Of a stretch of DNA of 64,000 bases, positions 43,901 through 56,582 are shown in pieces. Under the pieces are notes generated by a model. That model was not told where the DNA came from, did no database searches, and worked only from the letters and a program-made list of their open reading frames with translations. The stretch comes from Eucommia ulmoides. Its lineage: Eukaryota; Streptophyta; Magnoliopsida; Garryales; Eucommiaceae. Numbering within the stretch: position 1 is the stretch's first letter; each line of letters opens with the position of its first letter. The stretch is taken from assembly GCA_016647705.1 (NCBI GenBank), contig CM028338.1, positions 25,927,077 to 25,991,076 on the forward strand. Reading direction: 5' to 3'. The position numbers were made by a program, and so were the translations under genes.

Positions 43901-44399
43901 CTATGTTGTTTTTTAGGATATGGTATTGAACATAAATGGTATCAGTGTTGGGATCTCATCTCTAAACTCTTCGTATCTCTTGTCATATAATTTTTTGGGA
44001 ATATCGATTTTTTTTTATGGGCATTTGATATATCAACCCTTACTAACTCCAGATTCTTTACTAATTTATCTCTTGAGTTATTCCTTGATGATGCAGTTCC
44101 AACAACTGTTGAGCCCACATCAGCACTACCAGCAGAGCCTAGTCTCTCACTTCCGCCGAGTCCACTCCAACATCACCAACCGAACCCACTCCAGAACCAC
44201 CACTTAATCTCACCCCTCTAACTCCATCAACTATGCTTGAGACTTCTCCTATGACCGATGATTTTACACCGACTGCTTCTGAGACCCACCCTACAGATCA
44301 ATACCATCGTCTATAATAGGGTAACTTATCCTCCCCCTTATCTTAATAATTATCATTGGTTTTCTACCATATTTAATCTACATAAGCCATAATTCTATA

Positions 44400-44825
44400 A
44401 GGAGGCTAGTACTAATTATTTTTGGCAGAAAGCAGTAGACGAAGAACTTTAGGCCCTAACCAAAAGTCACACTTGGGATCTTGTTGATCTCCCTCTTGGA
44501 AAAATTTCTATTGGATGCAAGTGGGTATTTAAGATTAAAGCACTTTCTAATAGTTTCGTTGAACACTATAAAGCCTAACTTGTTGCTAAGGGATTTGCTC
44601 AGGAATGTGGCATTGACTACGAAGAGACGTTTGCTCCAGTATTAAGGCTTACATTTGTCCGTACTCTTCTTGTCATTGTTGGCATTCAAAAATAGATTAT
44701 TTTTCAAATGGATGTCAAGAATGCATTTCTCAATGGCACTCTTCTTGAGGAAGTTTACATGCATACCCTTCTTGTCGTAGTTAATCCTCGACATAAAGTT
44801 TGTCGCCTTCGTCGTCCCTTATCTA
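44400..44825 (+). pseudogene. copia reverse transcriptase 5' half
   Basis: SHTWDLVDLPLGKISIGCKW, GFAQECGIDYEETFAPVLRL and QMDVKNAFLNGTLLEEVYMH are RT motifs with several stops. The frame runs into the hAT insertion at RRPL and is picked up again at 46384. Confidence 0.82.
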
Positions 44826-46382
44826 TAGGGATGTGCAGATATTACCCGTAACCCGTTAACCCGCCCAACATGTCCACTAAAATCCGCGTCTGACCTGTCC
44901 AAAATGCAACTCGTGACTAAAATGGACGGGGAAAATCCAACCCGACGTTAAATCTAGCGGCTCGTGGATCTTACACTCTATTTCATGGGTTAACCTGCTC
45001 GTCTGAATTGGCTGTGCATATGTATGAAATATTATCAACAAAACCTTACTTTGCTCACAAATCCAAGTGTCGCTTGAATTTCTTTCAAATTTCCATTGAT
45101 CATTTCCTTTCACTCCCAATTGTTTTTTTTCTTTTTAATTTTCAAATTTAGATATGGAAATTGAAAAGCACTCGTACCAAGATCTACGTATTTCTAATTC
45201 TATATATATGAGGGTGAATTCCTACATATAAACTATATATTCGATTTCAAAGATGACGAAGAAATATAGGTACGATTTCGTCTTTCTCTCTTTTGATTTT
45301 TTGTTTTTAATTTTTATCTTTCAAAGAGTAATTGATAAACGTCTTTACCCCTTCTTGCTTGGTCCCTTTATTCTTTTTCTTTTTGCAGTTGATTGATCTA
45401 TTCTTTGATTTCGTTTTCATTAATCTATTTAATTTCGATTAATCTGTTTAATCTGTTCAACTTGATTTATTTATCTGTTTAATTTGTATCATTTTAGATC
45501 TAATCTAGTATAGAGCCTATATCATTTCAGACTTTTTTTTTTTTTTTTGTTATTACTTCAAGGTGTTTCTTGAAATTCCCAATGAATAAATGTGATATAT
45601 CAGATATGATACATGAAAAGAACTCAGGACTTAGCTTTTTTATGTCAAGATTTGAAATTATGGGTTATTTTCAAATTTATACTATACTTTTTTTTTTTTT
45701 TGTTAATACGTCAAGGTGTTCGTCAAAATTTCCCAATGAAAAAAATGTGATGTATCATATATGATACATGAAAAGAAATCAAGAGTCAAGACTCAGCTTT
45801 TTCATGTCAAGATTTGAAATTATGGGTTTGAACTTATATGACTTTATTTAGAGATGATGCTACTAGTTCTCTGGTTTGATATGTGCTTGTTCAATACCTG
45901 CTTCTTATTTAACTTTAATATTGGAATGAATAAGCAAATTCTTAGTTCTAGTTCTTTTTTTCCACGAAGTTATTTTGATATCTTCATCTATTAATTGTAT
46001 GATGTTTCCCATTTGTGTCTCTAACTGTATGTTTAATTTGGTCTTTGTATTTCAACATTCTTAATTCCAAGTAATATACATTAAAGAAGGGTTTCCTGAG
46101 CAATAACTCGCAGATAAATGCCTATCGAGTTATGAGATTATTGTGTGCATAGTATGCTGCCAATCGGGTTCTTTTACATGCTTAAAATTAATTAGTTTTT
46201 TTCTATTACTATAATTTCTAGCAATATTTATGCTATTTTTAACAATATAATTAGCAATTCTTAGCAATAAATATTGTATTTCCAGCCCCAACTCGAAACT
46301 AGTCTCAAATCACATACTATTGGGTAGTCCACGGTTTTAAGTAACCAACCCGCACATTCCAACCCGCCACTGCCTACCCCTA
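44826..46382. mobile_element. non-autonomous hAT element inside copia RT
   Basis: Ends TAGGGATGTGCAG and (reverse complement) TAGGGGTAGGCAG agree at 10 of 13. Flanks CTTATCTA and CTTATATG are a degraded 8-bp duplication (6 of 8). The insertion splits the conserved RPLYGLKQAP motif, which proves the junctions independently. Subterminal ends carry inverted CCCGC/GCGGG words. Internally a 155-bp segment (gttattacttcaaggtgttt to gatttgaaattatgggtt) is duplicated at about 45540-45690 and 45695-45835 next to T tracts. No transposase frame is visible in 1.56 kb. Confidence 0.85.
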
Positions 46383-47716
46383 CTTATATGGTTTGAAACA
46401 AGCTCCACGTGCCCGATTCGCAAAGTTCAGCACTACAATTCATCAGTTTGGATTCACATCCAGTGCTCATGATTCTGCCCTGTTTATTTTCCATTACCTA
46501 GTGATGAGAGAAAATCGGTGCAAACGCCCTTGGGTCTCCATAAATATGAATCCTTACTTAGTGATGTGGGAAAATCCAAGTAAGATCCAAATTCTTGCCA
46601 CATCTCCATCAAGCACATGTCGTGCAAGAGAAGCTACAAAACCTATCAACACCGAGCAAAATCACTATCTCTAGGAATGAGCTACTTGCCCAACCAACAC
46701 CTTTCCCAAGCGAGGTTGCTCCAAGCATTATCCCGACTAGGAAATATATGCATAGGGCCCTAACACTTTTCCTCGACTAGAGTTATCAACCCAGAGATAT
46801 GTCGAGATCGTCATTTCCAAACAGGGACAGTTATAATGCATTCTCCTTAAAAAAGAAAGAGATGTTATTGCTTCTAAAGTGACGACCCATTAATCCCTTT
46901 CCCACAAAATCGGCTACCATAATGGTAATAAGGCGAGATTCATAGAAGACTTGCCAAACAAGTCTTCAGTCCTCTTCAAACGTGAAGGCAGGTGGCTCTA
47001 TCTAGGTATGCACTTTTTTTCCTAACCAATAGTCCACCAAATTCACTTTTGAACACCCTACTCATTCTCACACCGAAGGTACAACGTTAGCAGGCCTACC
47101 CACAATCCATTGTTTTGTAGGAACCAGAGATAAGAAAATTGTCTTATTTCTAATGCCAAAGTTACATATCTGGAGAACCAACTGTTGTCTTCATTAGATT
47201 CGCATCGTCTATGGGAAACAACTAATTCTCATTCTCACTATTTTTTTAGGAAAGTTTATGGTTACTTTGAGATTAGGGATGATGAAAAATGACCAAGAGG
47301 GTGAGAAATGTTTCATACAGCTGATCTTGGAGTATCACTATCTAGGAAAGCACCAAGTATGAATTCACGACTTAGACCATACGCACCGTCGACATGGTCA
47401 GAGGAGAAAAAGAATAGAGGACGAGATGCATCTTGTCCTAGCAATAGGTAGAACTCTTGAGGTATCCTAATATAGCCCCCTTACTCCGTGAAAGCCTCGT
47501 AGGTTTTTTGATTGAGAAATCAATGAGGTGATCAAAATTGCAAAATTAACAATGATCTCTAAGATCAAGTCAACGCTATTAATGAGAGCTAGGGTACATC
47601 GACAAAAAAGAACCCAACATCTACGAGATTGTGAAAGAGAAATGCTCCCACATTCACGACTCGGGTATTGTGAGAGAAAGTCCCTGTAAACTTTAAACTT
47701 CCATCCCAAATTAGGA

Positions 47717-48560
47717 TGTTCTAAGGCAACACCGATCTAGTGGAGCATTTGGACACCCACTATGCTCATATGGATCTGTGTGGAACATCAGACTCGAAGA
47801 AGTACCAAGAATTCCCACTAACCCTGACTAGAGCTGTTAGAAAGTAGTACAATACACTAAAATCAGGGTTGTTTACTTCGTTTGAATCTTTAAGCACTAC
47901 CTTTGCACAAAGGTATAAACAGTAGTCCAAAAACCCATCACATCCTATGTTTGTAACGCAAATGAGATACTAGAAGTTAGAGGCCTCATTGGAAAGATTT
48001 CATCATGAATCTGATCAGTTGGAGGATATGACTGATGAGATGATAGAAGCATCATTAATGGCAAGAGAAAGGAAGGGCCCATTCCCTTGCAAAATGGCCC
48101 GAACACCGCGAAAAACTTTAGTTGTCGCCTTTGCCCTATCTATTGAGTTCATCTTGGTGAAGGATGTCTATTGGGCTCGATCCTAGGTATAATAAGACCA
48201 TAAAGGAAAGAAAAAGGTTAAAAAGTCAACCTATATTAAACCCGATTGAGATGAATCCATGTCAAAGAAGAGAAGAAACGACATAGAAAGGGGTAGTACA
48301 GACAATAAGCTGGGAAGAAAAGGATGCCTACCATGTTTCACAAATTTTACACCACTCAACACCCTGTTAGGAATTGTCTTGATACAAATTTGGAATAAGA
48401 AGCTGGCCTGATGGCCCCAACCTTTGAAAGCCAAAGAAAGGCAGCGAATTTCGATAAGTGGTATGATTTCTATCGCGATCATTGTCATACCACGAGAAAT
48501 TATTAGGACATCAAGAATGAGATCGAATAATTTATAAGAAGATTCCACTTGAAAAGGTTT
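47717..48560 (+). pseudogene. gypsy gag remnant
   Basis: NTDLVEHLDTHYAHMDLCGT, then YQEFPLTLTRAVRK, FTSFESLSTTFAQRYKQ and SLERFHHESDQLEDMTDEMI form the capsid core. WYDFYRDHCHTTRNY is a knuckle-like remnant (about 48455). Several stops interrupt it. Confidence 0.78.
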
Positions 48561-48999
48561 ACCGATTACCAAAAACGAGATGATTAATTCCCTGGCGAAA
48601 AGTGAGAGAGGCCTAAAGTTTAAGGAGACATCTATACAATTCACAGAGGATTCACCTTAGGAGGAGCAAAAAAGTTCGAACATAAGGCTCATGCTCGAAA
48701 AGTTAAATGTCGAGTGGAGGACTACATGTTCTAGCTATCTAAAAAAGTCATTGTTCAAAGGGAAGCCACCACTTTCACCAAGTGAGAACATGCACGGGGT
48801 TCACATGCCCTACAAAGATATTGTAATAGTTATGCTGCAAATTGAAAACTACAACATAGCATGTGTCTTAGGTAATAGAAGAAGTTTAGTAAAGATAATT
48901 TACCTTGCTGAATTTAACAAAATTGGAATTAACCACAACCATTTGAAACCTATGATGACTCATTTAATTCGTTTGGTTGGAAAACAGTGAAACCGCTCT

Positions 49000-50916
49000 A
49001 TTGGATCATATTCTAGCTTATAGCAGGGACGAATCCAAAATACTCGACTATTGATGCACGATCTATGATTGTGGATTGTCCATCGACATACAATAATGCC
49101 ATAATTGGGAGGCCTTGTTTGAATGTGCTGAAGGCCATAACTTCAACATATTATCTGATACTGAAATTCTCAACTAAAAATGAAGTTGGAAAAGTTCGGG
49201 GTAGTTAGAATATAGCTTTGGAATGCTTTATAACTGAGATAGATATCCCAAAATAGCAATCACAGGGCAATGAGGTAGATGAAGACTTCTTTCCCAGGGA
49301 TATGGTTAAGTGACCTAGCAACGGAGAGATCACTGACACCCAAATCGATCAGTCACGACAACAACATCCTCGCCTCAATAAGCAATTAGATGTTGTCCAA
49401 GTGCACCTGATTGAGTTGGATCGGTCTAGATCAAGTCGGCCCTTCCAAATAACTTGAAGGAGAGGGTGATCGAACTCATTTAAGCCAATTGCGACGTGTT
49501 CTCCTAGTTGCATGGAAACTTGTCCAGGATAAACTCGACCATCTCCATGCACCGATTGTATACTGATCCTAATTATCCACCAGTTTGGCACAAGAGAATG
49601 AAGTTCAGACTTAAAAGACAAGAAGTAATTGAGGAAAAAAACCAAGAAATTACTCGAAGCTGAAACTATCAAGGATATTAACTTTTATCTTTGCCTAAAC
49701 AACGTAGTCTTGGTAAAGGAAAAAATTGAAAAGTCGCGCATGTGTGTGAACTTTACCGATCTAAACAAAGCTTTCCCAAAGGATTGTGTCTTGCTCCCAA
49801 AGATTAACCTCATCGTGGATGCAACGACTGGCAATGAGCTATTCAGTTTCTTGGATATGTACTCGAGGTATAATCAGATCAGCATGTACCCCTCGATATC
49901 GAGAAAACAATTTTTAATTTCTAACAAATGTGTTTATTGTTATTAGTTAATGCCCTTTTGGTTAAAGAATGTAGGGACAACATACCAGAGATTGGTGAAG
50001 AATATGCTTTCCAATCTACTCGGGAAGATAGTGGAGGTTTACATTGACGACATTTTGGTCTAAATCAAGATGACTTATATCTATCTAACCCATCTACAAA
50101 GTTATTTTGATGTATTCAGAAATCACAAAATCAAATTGAATTCGAGAAAGTATGTATTCGGAGTTGAGGCTAGAAAGTTTCCTGGTCACTTGGTAACCAG
50201 GAGAGTAATCGAAGCCAACCCAGATTAAGTCAAGGAGATCTTGAACGTGACGTCCCCAAAGATCAAAGAAGTGTAGAGATTGACAGGGCAATTGGTGGCA
50301 CTAAATTGGTTCATTTCTCGAGCATCTGATAAGTGTTTGTCTTTCTTCAAGACTCTCCAAGGAAATAAGAGTCTTGAGTGGAGTGGAGAGTGTGAAGAGG
50401 ATTTTAAATCACTCAATAAGTACATCTAGGTGCCACAAATCCTTACCATGCCAAAGCCCGAACTTGAAATGATTGCGCACTTAGTGGCATCTTCCATCGC
50501 CGTATGCTCAGTGCTCAAGGTAGAATTGCAAATGGAATAAAGACCTATTTACTATATTATCAATAAGCTTAATGGGTGTATAATCTAAGTATTCTCGAGT
50601 TGAGCTGATAGACTAAGCTTTAATAATTTAAACGAGAAAACACAAACACTCTTTCCAAGTTCATCCTACGGTGGTATTAACTGATCAACTGCTAAGGGAT
50701 ATACAACACCAACCAGAAATATCTGGGCATCTATTCAAGTGGTTTATAGAACTTGGGGATTTCCATATCAACTTGGAGAGTTCCATATCGAGTACTGACC
50801 AAGAGCAACAATTAAAGGTCAAGTATTGGAAGACTTCACCTAAATATTTACTTTCCCGAAGAAAGAACCTCAACGAAAGTGGAAATGATTCCATACCTCG
50901 AGAAACAAGTAGCTAA
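49000..50916 (+). pseudogene. gypsy protease end and reverse transcriptase
   Basis: IVDCPSTYNNAIIGRPCLNV is the end of the gypsy protease. RT follows: KKLLEAETIKDINFYLCLNN, KSRMCVNFTDLNKAFPKDCV, NELFSFLDMYSRYNQISM, and an intact catalytic box YIDDILV (50040-50060), immediately followed by TAA. The frame shifts at least three times. RNase H begins before the LTR insertion at 50917. Confidence 0.85.
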
Positions 50917-53394
50917 TGTTGAACCTAATGTTTTGATAGGCACTTAAACTTTGATGTTTTATGGAACAAATGGTTTTATTGAGTGGTTTCAGATTAAAAT
51001 TTTCATAAAATGAAATGAGAAAAAGAGTGGGTCAAAAAATATTAATCATTGAAGAATTCAAGAGGTGATTATTGAAGAATCGATGGGATTCAAGACGGGT
51101 GCAAGATGAAGACAATGAATATTTTTAGAGCATTGAAGACAATTAGGTGAAAATAACTCATTACCTTTATACTCTTAATGCAATCAAATTAGGATCACGC
51201 ACGACACTTTAAGATGAATAAATCTATTTGTGTTATAGTAAGAAGTGATAAGTTTAAAGTCCTGAAATGGTTTTTATAAAGTGATAAAGCATGAAAATGT
51301 TGTTGGTTAAGGGTATAATTGAAAAAATAGTTTTAACACTTAAAATGATGTGTTTTCGAGTCAATTCGGTCAACTAATAAAAGGGGTCAATTGACTAATA
51401 AAAACGGTAGCTTAAGGAAGTTAAATGGGTGACCCACTGGCCAATTCGGTCAACTAACGGATAGGTTCGGTCGATTAACGAATCTAGTAGATGAAATAGA
51501 GGAAAATAGAAAGCTTTTGGTAGATTCGGTCTACTGACCAAGGCAGTGCAACAGTTAAAATGTAAATCGTTGCCAAGGGGCTGGTTGACCGAAGTTTAGG
51601 CCAGTCGACTGAGGGCAGCAAACAGTCTTTTGACTATTTTGGTTTTTTGAGTCAAATCTCATTGTTCTTAACGACTTTAGATAAGTTTTTTAAGGTATTT
51701 AAATGTTTTTCTTATATATATATATATAAATATTGTTTCCTATTTATTTGAATATTTAATTATTCTTTTAATTAAATTGATAAAACTACTTCCTATTCTT
51801 AAGGGATTTGATTTAAAAAAAATTTAAGGACCAAATTGAGATTTTCTAAAAGTATTTTTAAATGAAACATACTTATTTTAAAGGTATATGATATATGGAG
51901 TTTTAGAGTGTCATTTAATGACATAACTTTTGAAAAGTCGCCTTTATAGGATATCTTTTAAATTCCTATAATTAACCTTTTAATTTTGAGTTTAAATATT
52001 ACTATTTTGGTGGAGAATATTTGGGGCCAAAGATATGAGAGAAATATTGCTATTTTTGTAAAGAATATTTGGGTTAAAAAATACGAGAGACATTTATGTG
52101 ATTTTATTTGAACTTACAATTTAGTCCATATACTTTTAGATTTATAATGTCCATATACTTTCATTAACTAATTTGAGAGATTTAAAAGTTATATTTTTAG
52201 TTGAATATGGACATTATAAATCTATACGATATATGGGGTCCAGATGTGCTATTTTTTTATATATCTTTTGAAAACAGTCGTTATATGTCTAGTTCTAGGT
52301 CTACTAATAGAGACCTACGGGATTAAGAAAAGAGAATCAAGAACATTCATATTTTGTATTTCTAAGAAAGATTTTTATGCTGAAAATTATAAGTGACATT
52401 ATTCATTGAGTTCGATAAATCCTGGTGAGATATTTCCAAGCTATTTGTTTTACTTTATTAGATTATTCGATTAATTGCTTGGATAAGTTATTTAAGAAAA
52501 GTCATTTTCAAATCTAATTTTGTGAAAATCTTTTAAAACAGTTTTTATATGTGTGTTAAATTATTTAAATCAGATTTGTGTCTCACATGTAATCTATCAC
52601 TTAGTATTTCGGGACATTTGAGTATAATCGTATTAAGGTTGTAAAATCTCCTTCTGGAAAGAAACTTGGAAATATTTTGTATTTGTGAGTTTTGAGTGGA
52701 TTAGACATGGTCGATGTCTAATCAGAGTAGTTTGATTTTGATCTTTAGCCTGAGAAAATTTAAGGGTTTAATCTTTAACCTGAAAAAAAATTAGAGTTTG
52801 ATCTTTAGCCTGCAAAAAAATTAGGTTTTAAATTCTTCTTGTAATAAAATTTGAGTGTTATAAAGGTTCTTCATAATCCTGCGAAAAGGATAATTGTAAT
52901 AAAGTGAAAGAGTAATAGGTTGGTTATGAGCCTGTGATAATTGTAATAAAGTGAAAGAGTAATAGGTTGGTTATGAGCCTGTGAAAAGAATCAGGGCTAT
53001 AAAGGTTGATTCTGAGTCTGCGAAAAGAATTAGGATTGTTAGGGTTTGATTGTGAGCCTGAAAAAATAATTAAGTTAGTCTTCAGCCTTTGAAAAAGATT
53101 GTAAGGGTTTCGTTCCTTCCTGGTAAAAGAATAAGAGTTTAGTAGATTGCGAATCACCATGGAGCTCGGGGGACTGGACGTAGGTAACACTAACTTGCCA
53201 AACTAAGATAAATTCTTGTGTGCTGCATTGTTTCTTTTCTGTTTGTTTGGGCGTGCATTTAGATAAATACATTTCCGTTGCTTAACAAGATAATAACCAA
53301 TTTAGAGAATTTGATATCTTAAATTTGAATTAATTGATTAAATTTTTATAACTACCTAATTCACCCTCGTCTTTTGTATATCTTTGGGCCAACA
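50917..53394 (+). repeat. solo LTR A of a long-LTR family
   Basis: It starts TGTTGAACCTAATGTTTTGA and ends TTTGGGCCAACA, 2478 bp, interrupting the gypsy RNase H. It matches LTRs B, C and D of this window by the same ends and shared inner blocks (catggagctcggggga, gaagaaact-aaata). Near 51360-51560 it has clustered GGTCAACTAA/GGTCGATTAA words. A 47-bp tandem duplication lies at 52889-52982. Flanks GCTAA and ACCGA differ by transitions only and could both come from GCCGA. Confidence 0.75.
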
Positions 53395-54203
53395 ACCGAC
53401 ACTAGGATCGTACATGTAGACAGATCATCTAACCAAAGTGGTTCGAGGGGTCGAGTTAAGGATAAGAGCTCCCGAGGGCGATGTTCTTGAATACACCCTA
53501 AGGCTTAGGTTCAAACCACAAATAGCAAGGCCGAATACAAAGAGATAATTTCTTCATTGAGAATCCTCAAGGAACTTAGGGCAACCGAGGTGGAGCTCTA
53601 TTGTGATTCGTTGCTCATAGAAAACCAAGTTAATAGGGAGTATACATCTAAAAAAAACAAAAATGGTGGCATATTTAAACGAATCAAAGTTGCTCATACA
53701 ATGGTTTTCGTAGGTAACTATTAAGCAGATCTGAAGAGATGAAAACAAACATGTGGATTCATTAGTATCTTTGCCTTTGCCTATGAGACCAAGGGGCAGA
53801 TATCAATTCTAATCAAGAACATAACACGATCAAGCTGTGACGAAACTTAAGAGGAAATCAAAGTTGTGGCACACTATCCAAGTTAGATGGATCCTATTTT
53901 CCATCACCTAAGCAGTGGGGTACTTCCCGACCAAAAGGCTAAAGCCTGAAGAATTTGGTATCGTGCATCAAGATATGCTTTGATTCGGGGTGTCCTGTAT
54001 AGTCCTACTACAACGATGTTTACACCTGAGCGAGGGCCATAACATAATTAAGGACATCTAGGAATAGATTTGCACCAATCACTCAGAAGTGTGATCCTTA
54101 GAAAAATAAGAAGAAGATAATGATGCTTTTAGCCAATGATGGAGGCTAATAATCAGGATTTAGTAAAGAAATGGGATAGTGTCAACATTACGGGATAACT
54201 CCC
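53395..54203 (+). pseudogene. gypsy RNase H and integrase N-terminal remnant
   Basis: IVHVDRSSNQSGSRG is the RNase H first-Asp region. KAEYKEIISSLRILKELRAT, EVELYCDSLLIENQVN and REYTSK follow. Downstream, RYALIRGVLYSPTTTM resembles the zinc-binding region before the integrase core. Stops are present. Confidence 0.78.
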
Positions 54204-56342
54204 TGTTGGCCCAGTGAACTACCCAAGAGGGGGGGTGAATTGGGTAGATAAAAAATTATCAGAGAAAAAATTCTTTAATAATCCAAATAATTAATTTTAA
54301 TCCTAAATTAATTATTATCTTTATATCACAGCGGAAATATAAAATCAACTAGGTGCATACCAAATAACAAAAATAAATAATGTAAAGATAGCAGTACACT
54401 AGAAATTTATACTGGTTCACCAAGCTACTCTTGGCTAATCCAGTCCTCCAAGCCCCACGAAGAGTCGCACCCGCTAAACTCAAGATTCCTTTAAAGGTAG
54501 GAACCAAACCCTCACAAAGATTATTTTACAGGCTCAGAATCAACCTTTACAAATTCTTTTTTTCAGACTCAGAAATAACCTCTACTTTTTACAGATTCAA
54601 GAATAACCTAATTCTTTTTTAAACTAAGGCTAAAAGAATCAAAACCTCACAAACACTCCAAATATTCTTTTACCCGATAAGGATTGAACTGTTACAAAAT
54701 TGCTCACAAAACAATTCAATTCAGGAAGAATTACTATCACAATCTTTTTACAGGAAGAGACTGAACCTAGCTACCCTTAGATTAAATACTCCCAACAATA
54801 TTCAACCCGTCACTCAACTCACCAATTAAAAATTGACAAGTGATTTTTCTCACTCGGAGCTTCTACCACTCCAGATAAATTAGAACTTAATTAATATCCC
54901 AAATCTAGTGATAGAAAAGTGAGATATTCAAAATATGATTTTAAACAAAAATGGGTAGCACGTAATCAAATTGATTCAAGAAATTGTTTCAAAAATATTT
55001 TTCAATAAAAAATCAGAAAATAATTTCTAAAGATTAAATTCCAAATATAATCAAGCAATACTAAATAGAAAATAATTTGGAAAGATCTCATCTGAAATCC
55101 ACCGAAAGAAAAATTATGCTAATGTCGCTTCAGATTCTGTAGCAGCAATGATTCACAATAAATAATTCTAAAGAATAATTCTTAGAAAAGCTCTCACAAT
55201 TCTCAATATGATTTTTCTTAGAAAAGCTCAATATAATACTCTTGATCCTCTCTTTCTAATATGAAAAATGGAGGTCTATATGAATGAGAATAAAATAAGC
55301 TCTCTAAAGGCTAGTTCCCACTTATTATGACATTTAATTGCTCTTATAGACCCCTTATATCATTAAGACTTTATTCTGGTTCAAAACACTTAATTATGGC
55401 TTTTAAACTTCTCAATTAAGTCCCCCAAATATTTTTCAATCACGATTAAATAGGATAGAAAGAATTACATGTACCAAATTGAGAAATATTCAAATTTAAT
55501 GAACTAAATCTATAAGGATATCATAATATATATTGCATATCTCAAATAACATTAAATCCCTAATATATCTCATGAATCCTAACCAAAAAACGACTAGTAA
55601 TGGCTACTTTTTGAATAAAATCCAGAATTCTATAATATCTTGAAACAATCCCATAAGTCGACCGACCAAGATCACCTGTCGACCGATCGATTCAGGATGT
55701 AGCCAAGCCAAAACTTGCGCCCATCGGTTGACCTATCTGTCGACCTAGAGATTCAAAGAGTTATATTTCTTGTCACAGGTCGACTGCCCAGTCGACTTAT
55801 CGATTCAGAGAGTTCACATTTAAGCTCCAGTCGACCTACTTGTCAACTTAGAGATTCAGAGACTTTTCTTTCTATACTCTGGTCGACTTACCTATCGACT
55901 TATCAATGCTGGAATCTCTTCTAAATTCATTTTTAATTTATTCTCATCGACGTTTTCGCCTCATTAACTGATTTCTTTTCTCGGTTAGCTCTACTAAATA
56001 CTTAAAATCAATTTTAATCAATTATTAATATTTCTTTTTCAATTACACATAGGAGCAAATAATTTAACTAATTAACATCTTATAAAAAAAAAACACATAT
56101 TTATAAAAATTATTTAAAAATCTTTTTGTGTCATGTGTGATCCTAATTGGAATATTAAGATTTAAAATTTAACCTGAGTTGTTTTCCCTAGATTCTTCAA
56201 ATTCTTCAACTTCTTAATCCTTTATTATCTTTATCATCAAATCTTCATCATTTGGAACTAATAATCTGAAACACCTAATCAAATAGTTAGTTCCACAAAA
56301 AATATCAATCTTTAATTGTTCATCAAAATCTTAGGATCAACA
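54204..56342 (-). repeat. solo LTR B, opposite orientation
   Basis: Read on the minus strand it begins TGTTGATCCTAAGATTTTGA and ends CACTGGGCCAACA, 2139 bp. Flanks CTCCC (54199-54203) and CTTCC (56343-56347) are a 5-bp duplication with one transition. It has a GTCGACCGATC-rich cluster at about 55660-55900. The LTR separates the gypsy RNase H from its integrase core. Confidence 0.85.
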
Positions 56343-56348
56343 CTTCCC

Positions 56349-56582
56349 ATGACCGAACCATGTCCCTTTACCTAGTGGGGGGTGGATATCCTCAGGACTT
56401 TTCTAGCAATTGTCGCCCATAAGAGGTTTCTAATGGTGGCCATTGATTACTTCACCAAGTGGTTTGAAGTCGAAAATGTAGCAAAGCTCACTGATGCAAG
56501 GACTATAAAAATTGTTTGGAAATATGTTGTCTGCCGGTTCGAGACACTACAAGCTCATAAGTAACCACGGTACACAATTTTG
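56349..56582 (+). pseudogene. gypsy integrase core fragment
   Basis: WGVDILRTFLAIVAHKRFLM, VAIDYFTKWFEVENVAKLTD, then VWKYVVCRFETLQAHK. In the next frame, LISNHGTQF marks the second catalytic Asp region (N in place of D). It is cut by LTR fragment C. Confidence 0.82.

Larger units (their letters stand above)
41160..46501 (+). mobile_element. Ty1/copia retrotransposon, degenerate, split by a hAT element
   Basis: Probable 5' LTR sequence ends just before a degenerate primer site TGGTATTAAGAGC (41345-41357; tRNA-iMet type with one change). Protease, GAG-pre-integrase, integrase and reverse transcriptase then follow in copia order. The RT is interrupted at RRPL by a hAT insertion and resumes at YGLKQAPRARFAKF (46384-46500). 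It is then cut by the start of the gypsy element. The 3' half of RT, RNase H and the 3' LTR are missing. Confidence 0.8.
46502..56582 (+). mobile_element. Ty3/gypsy (Tat/Athila-like) element split by two solo LTRs
   Basis: Starting at TGATGAGAG, LTR-like DNA is followed by gag (47.7-48.5 kb), protease and RT (49.0-50.9 kb), RNase H (53.4-54.2 kb) and integrase (56.35-56.58 kb), all on the plus strand in canonical gypsy order. Two long LTRs (50917-53394 and 54204-56342) interrupt the coding sequence without loss of order. A third insertion ends it within the integrase. All domains contain stops and frameshifts. Confidence 0.82.
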
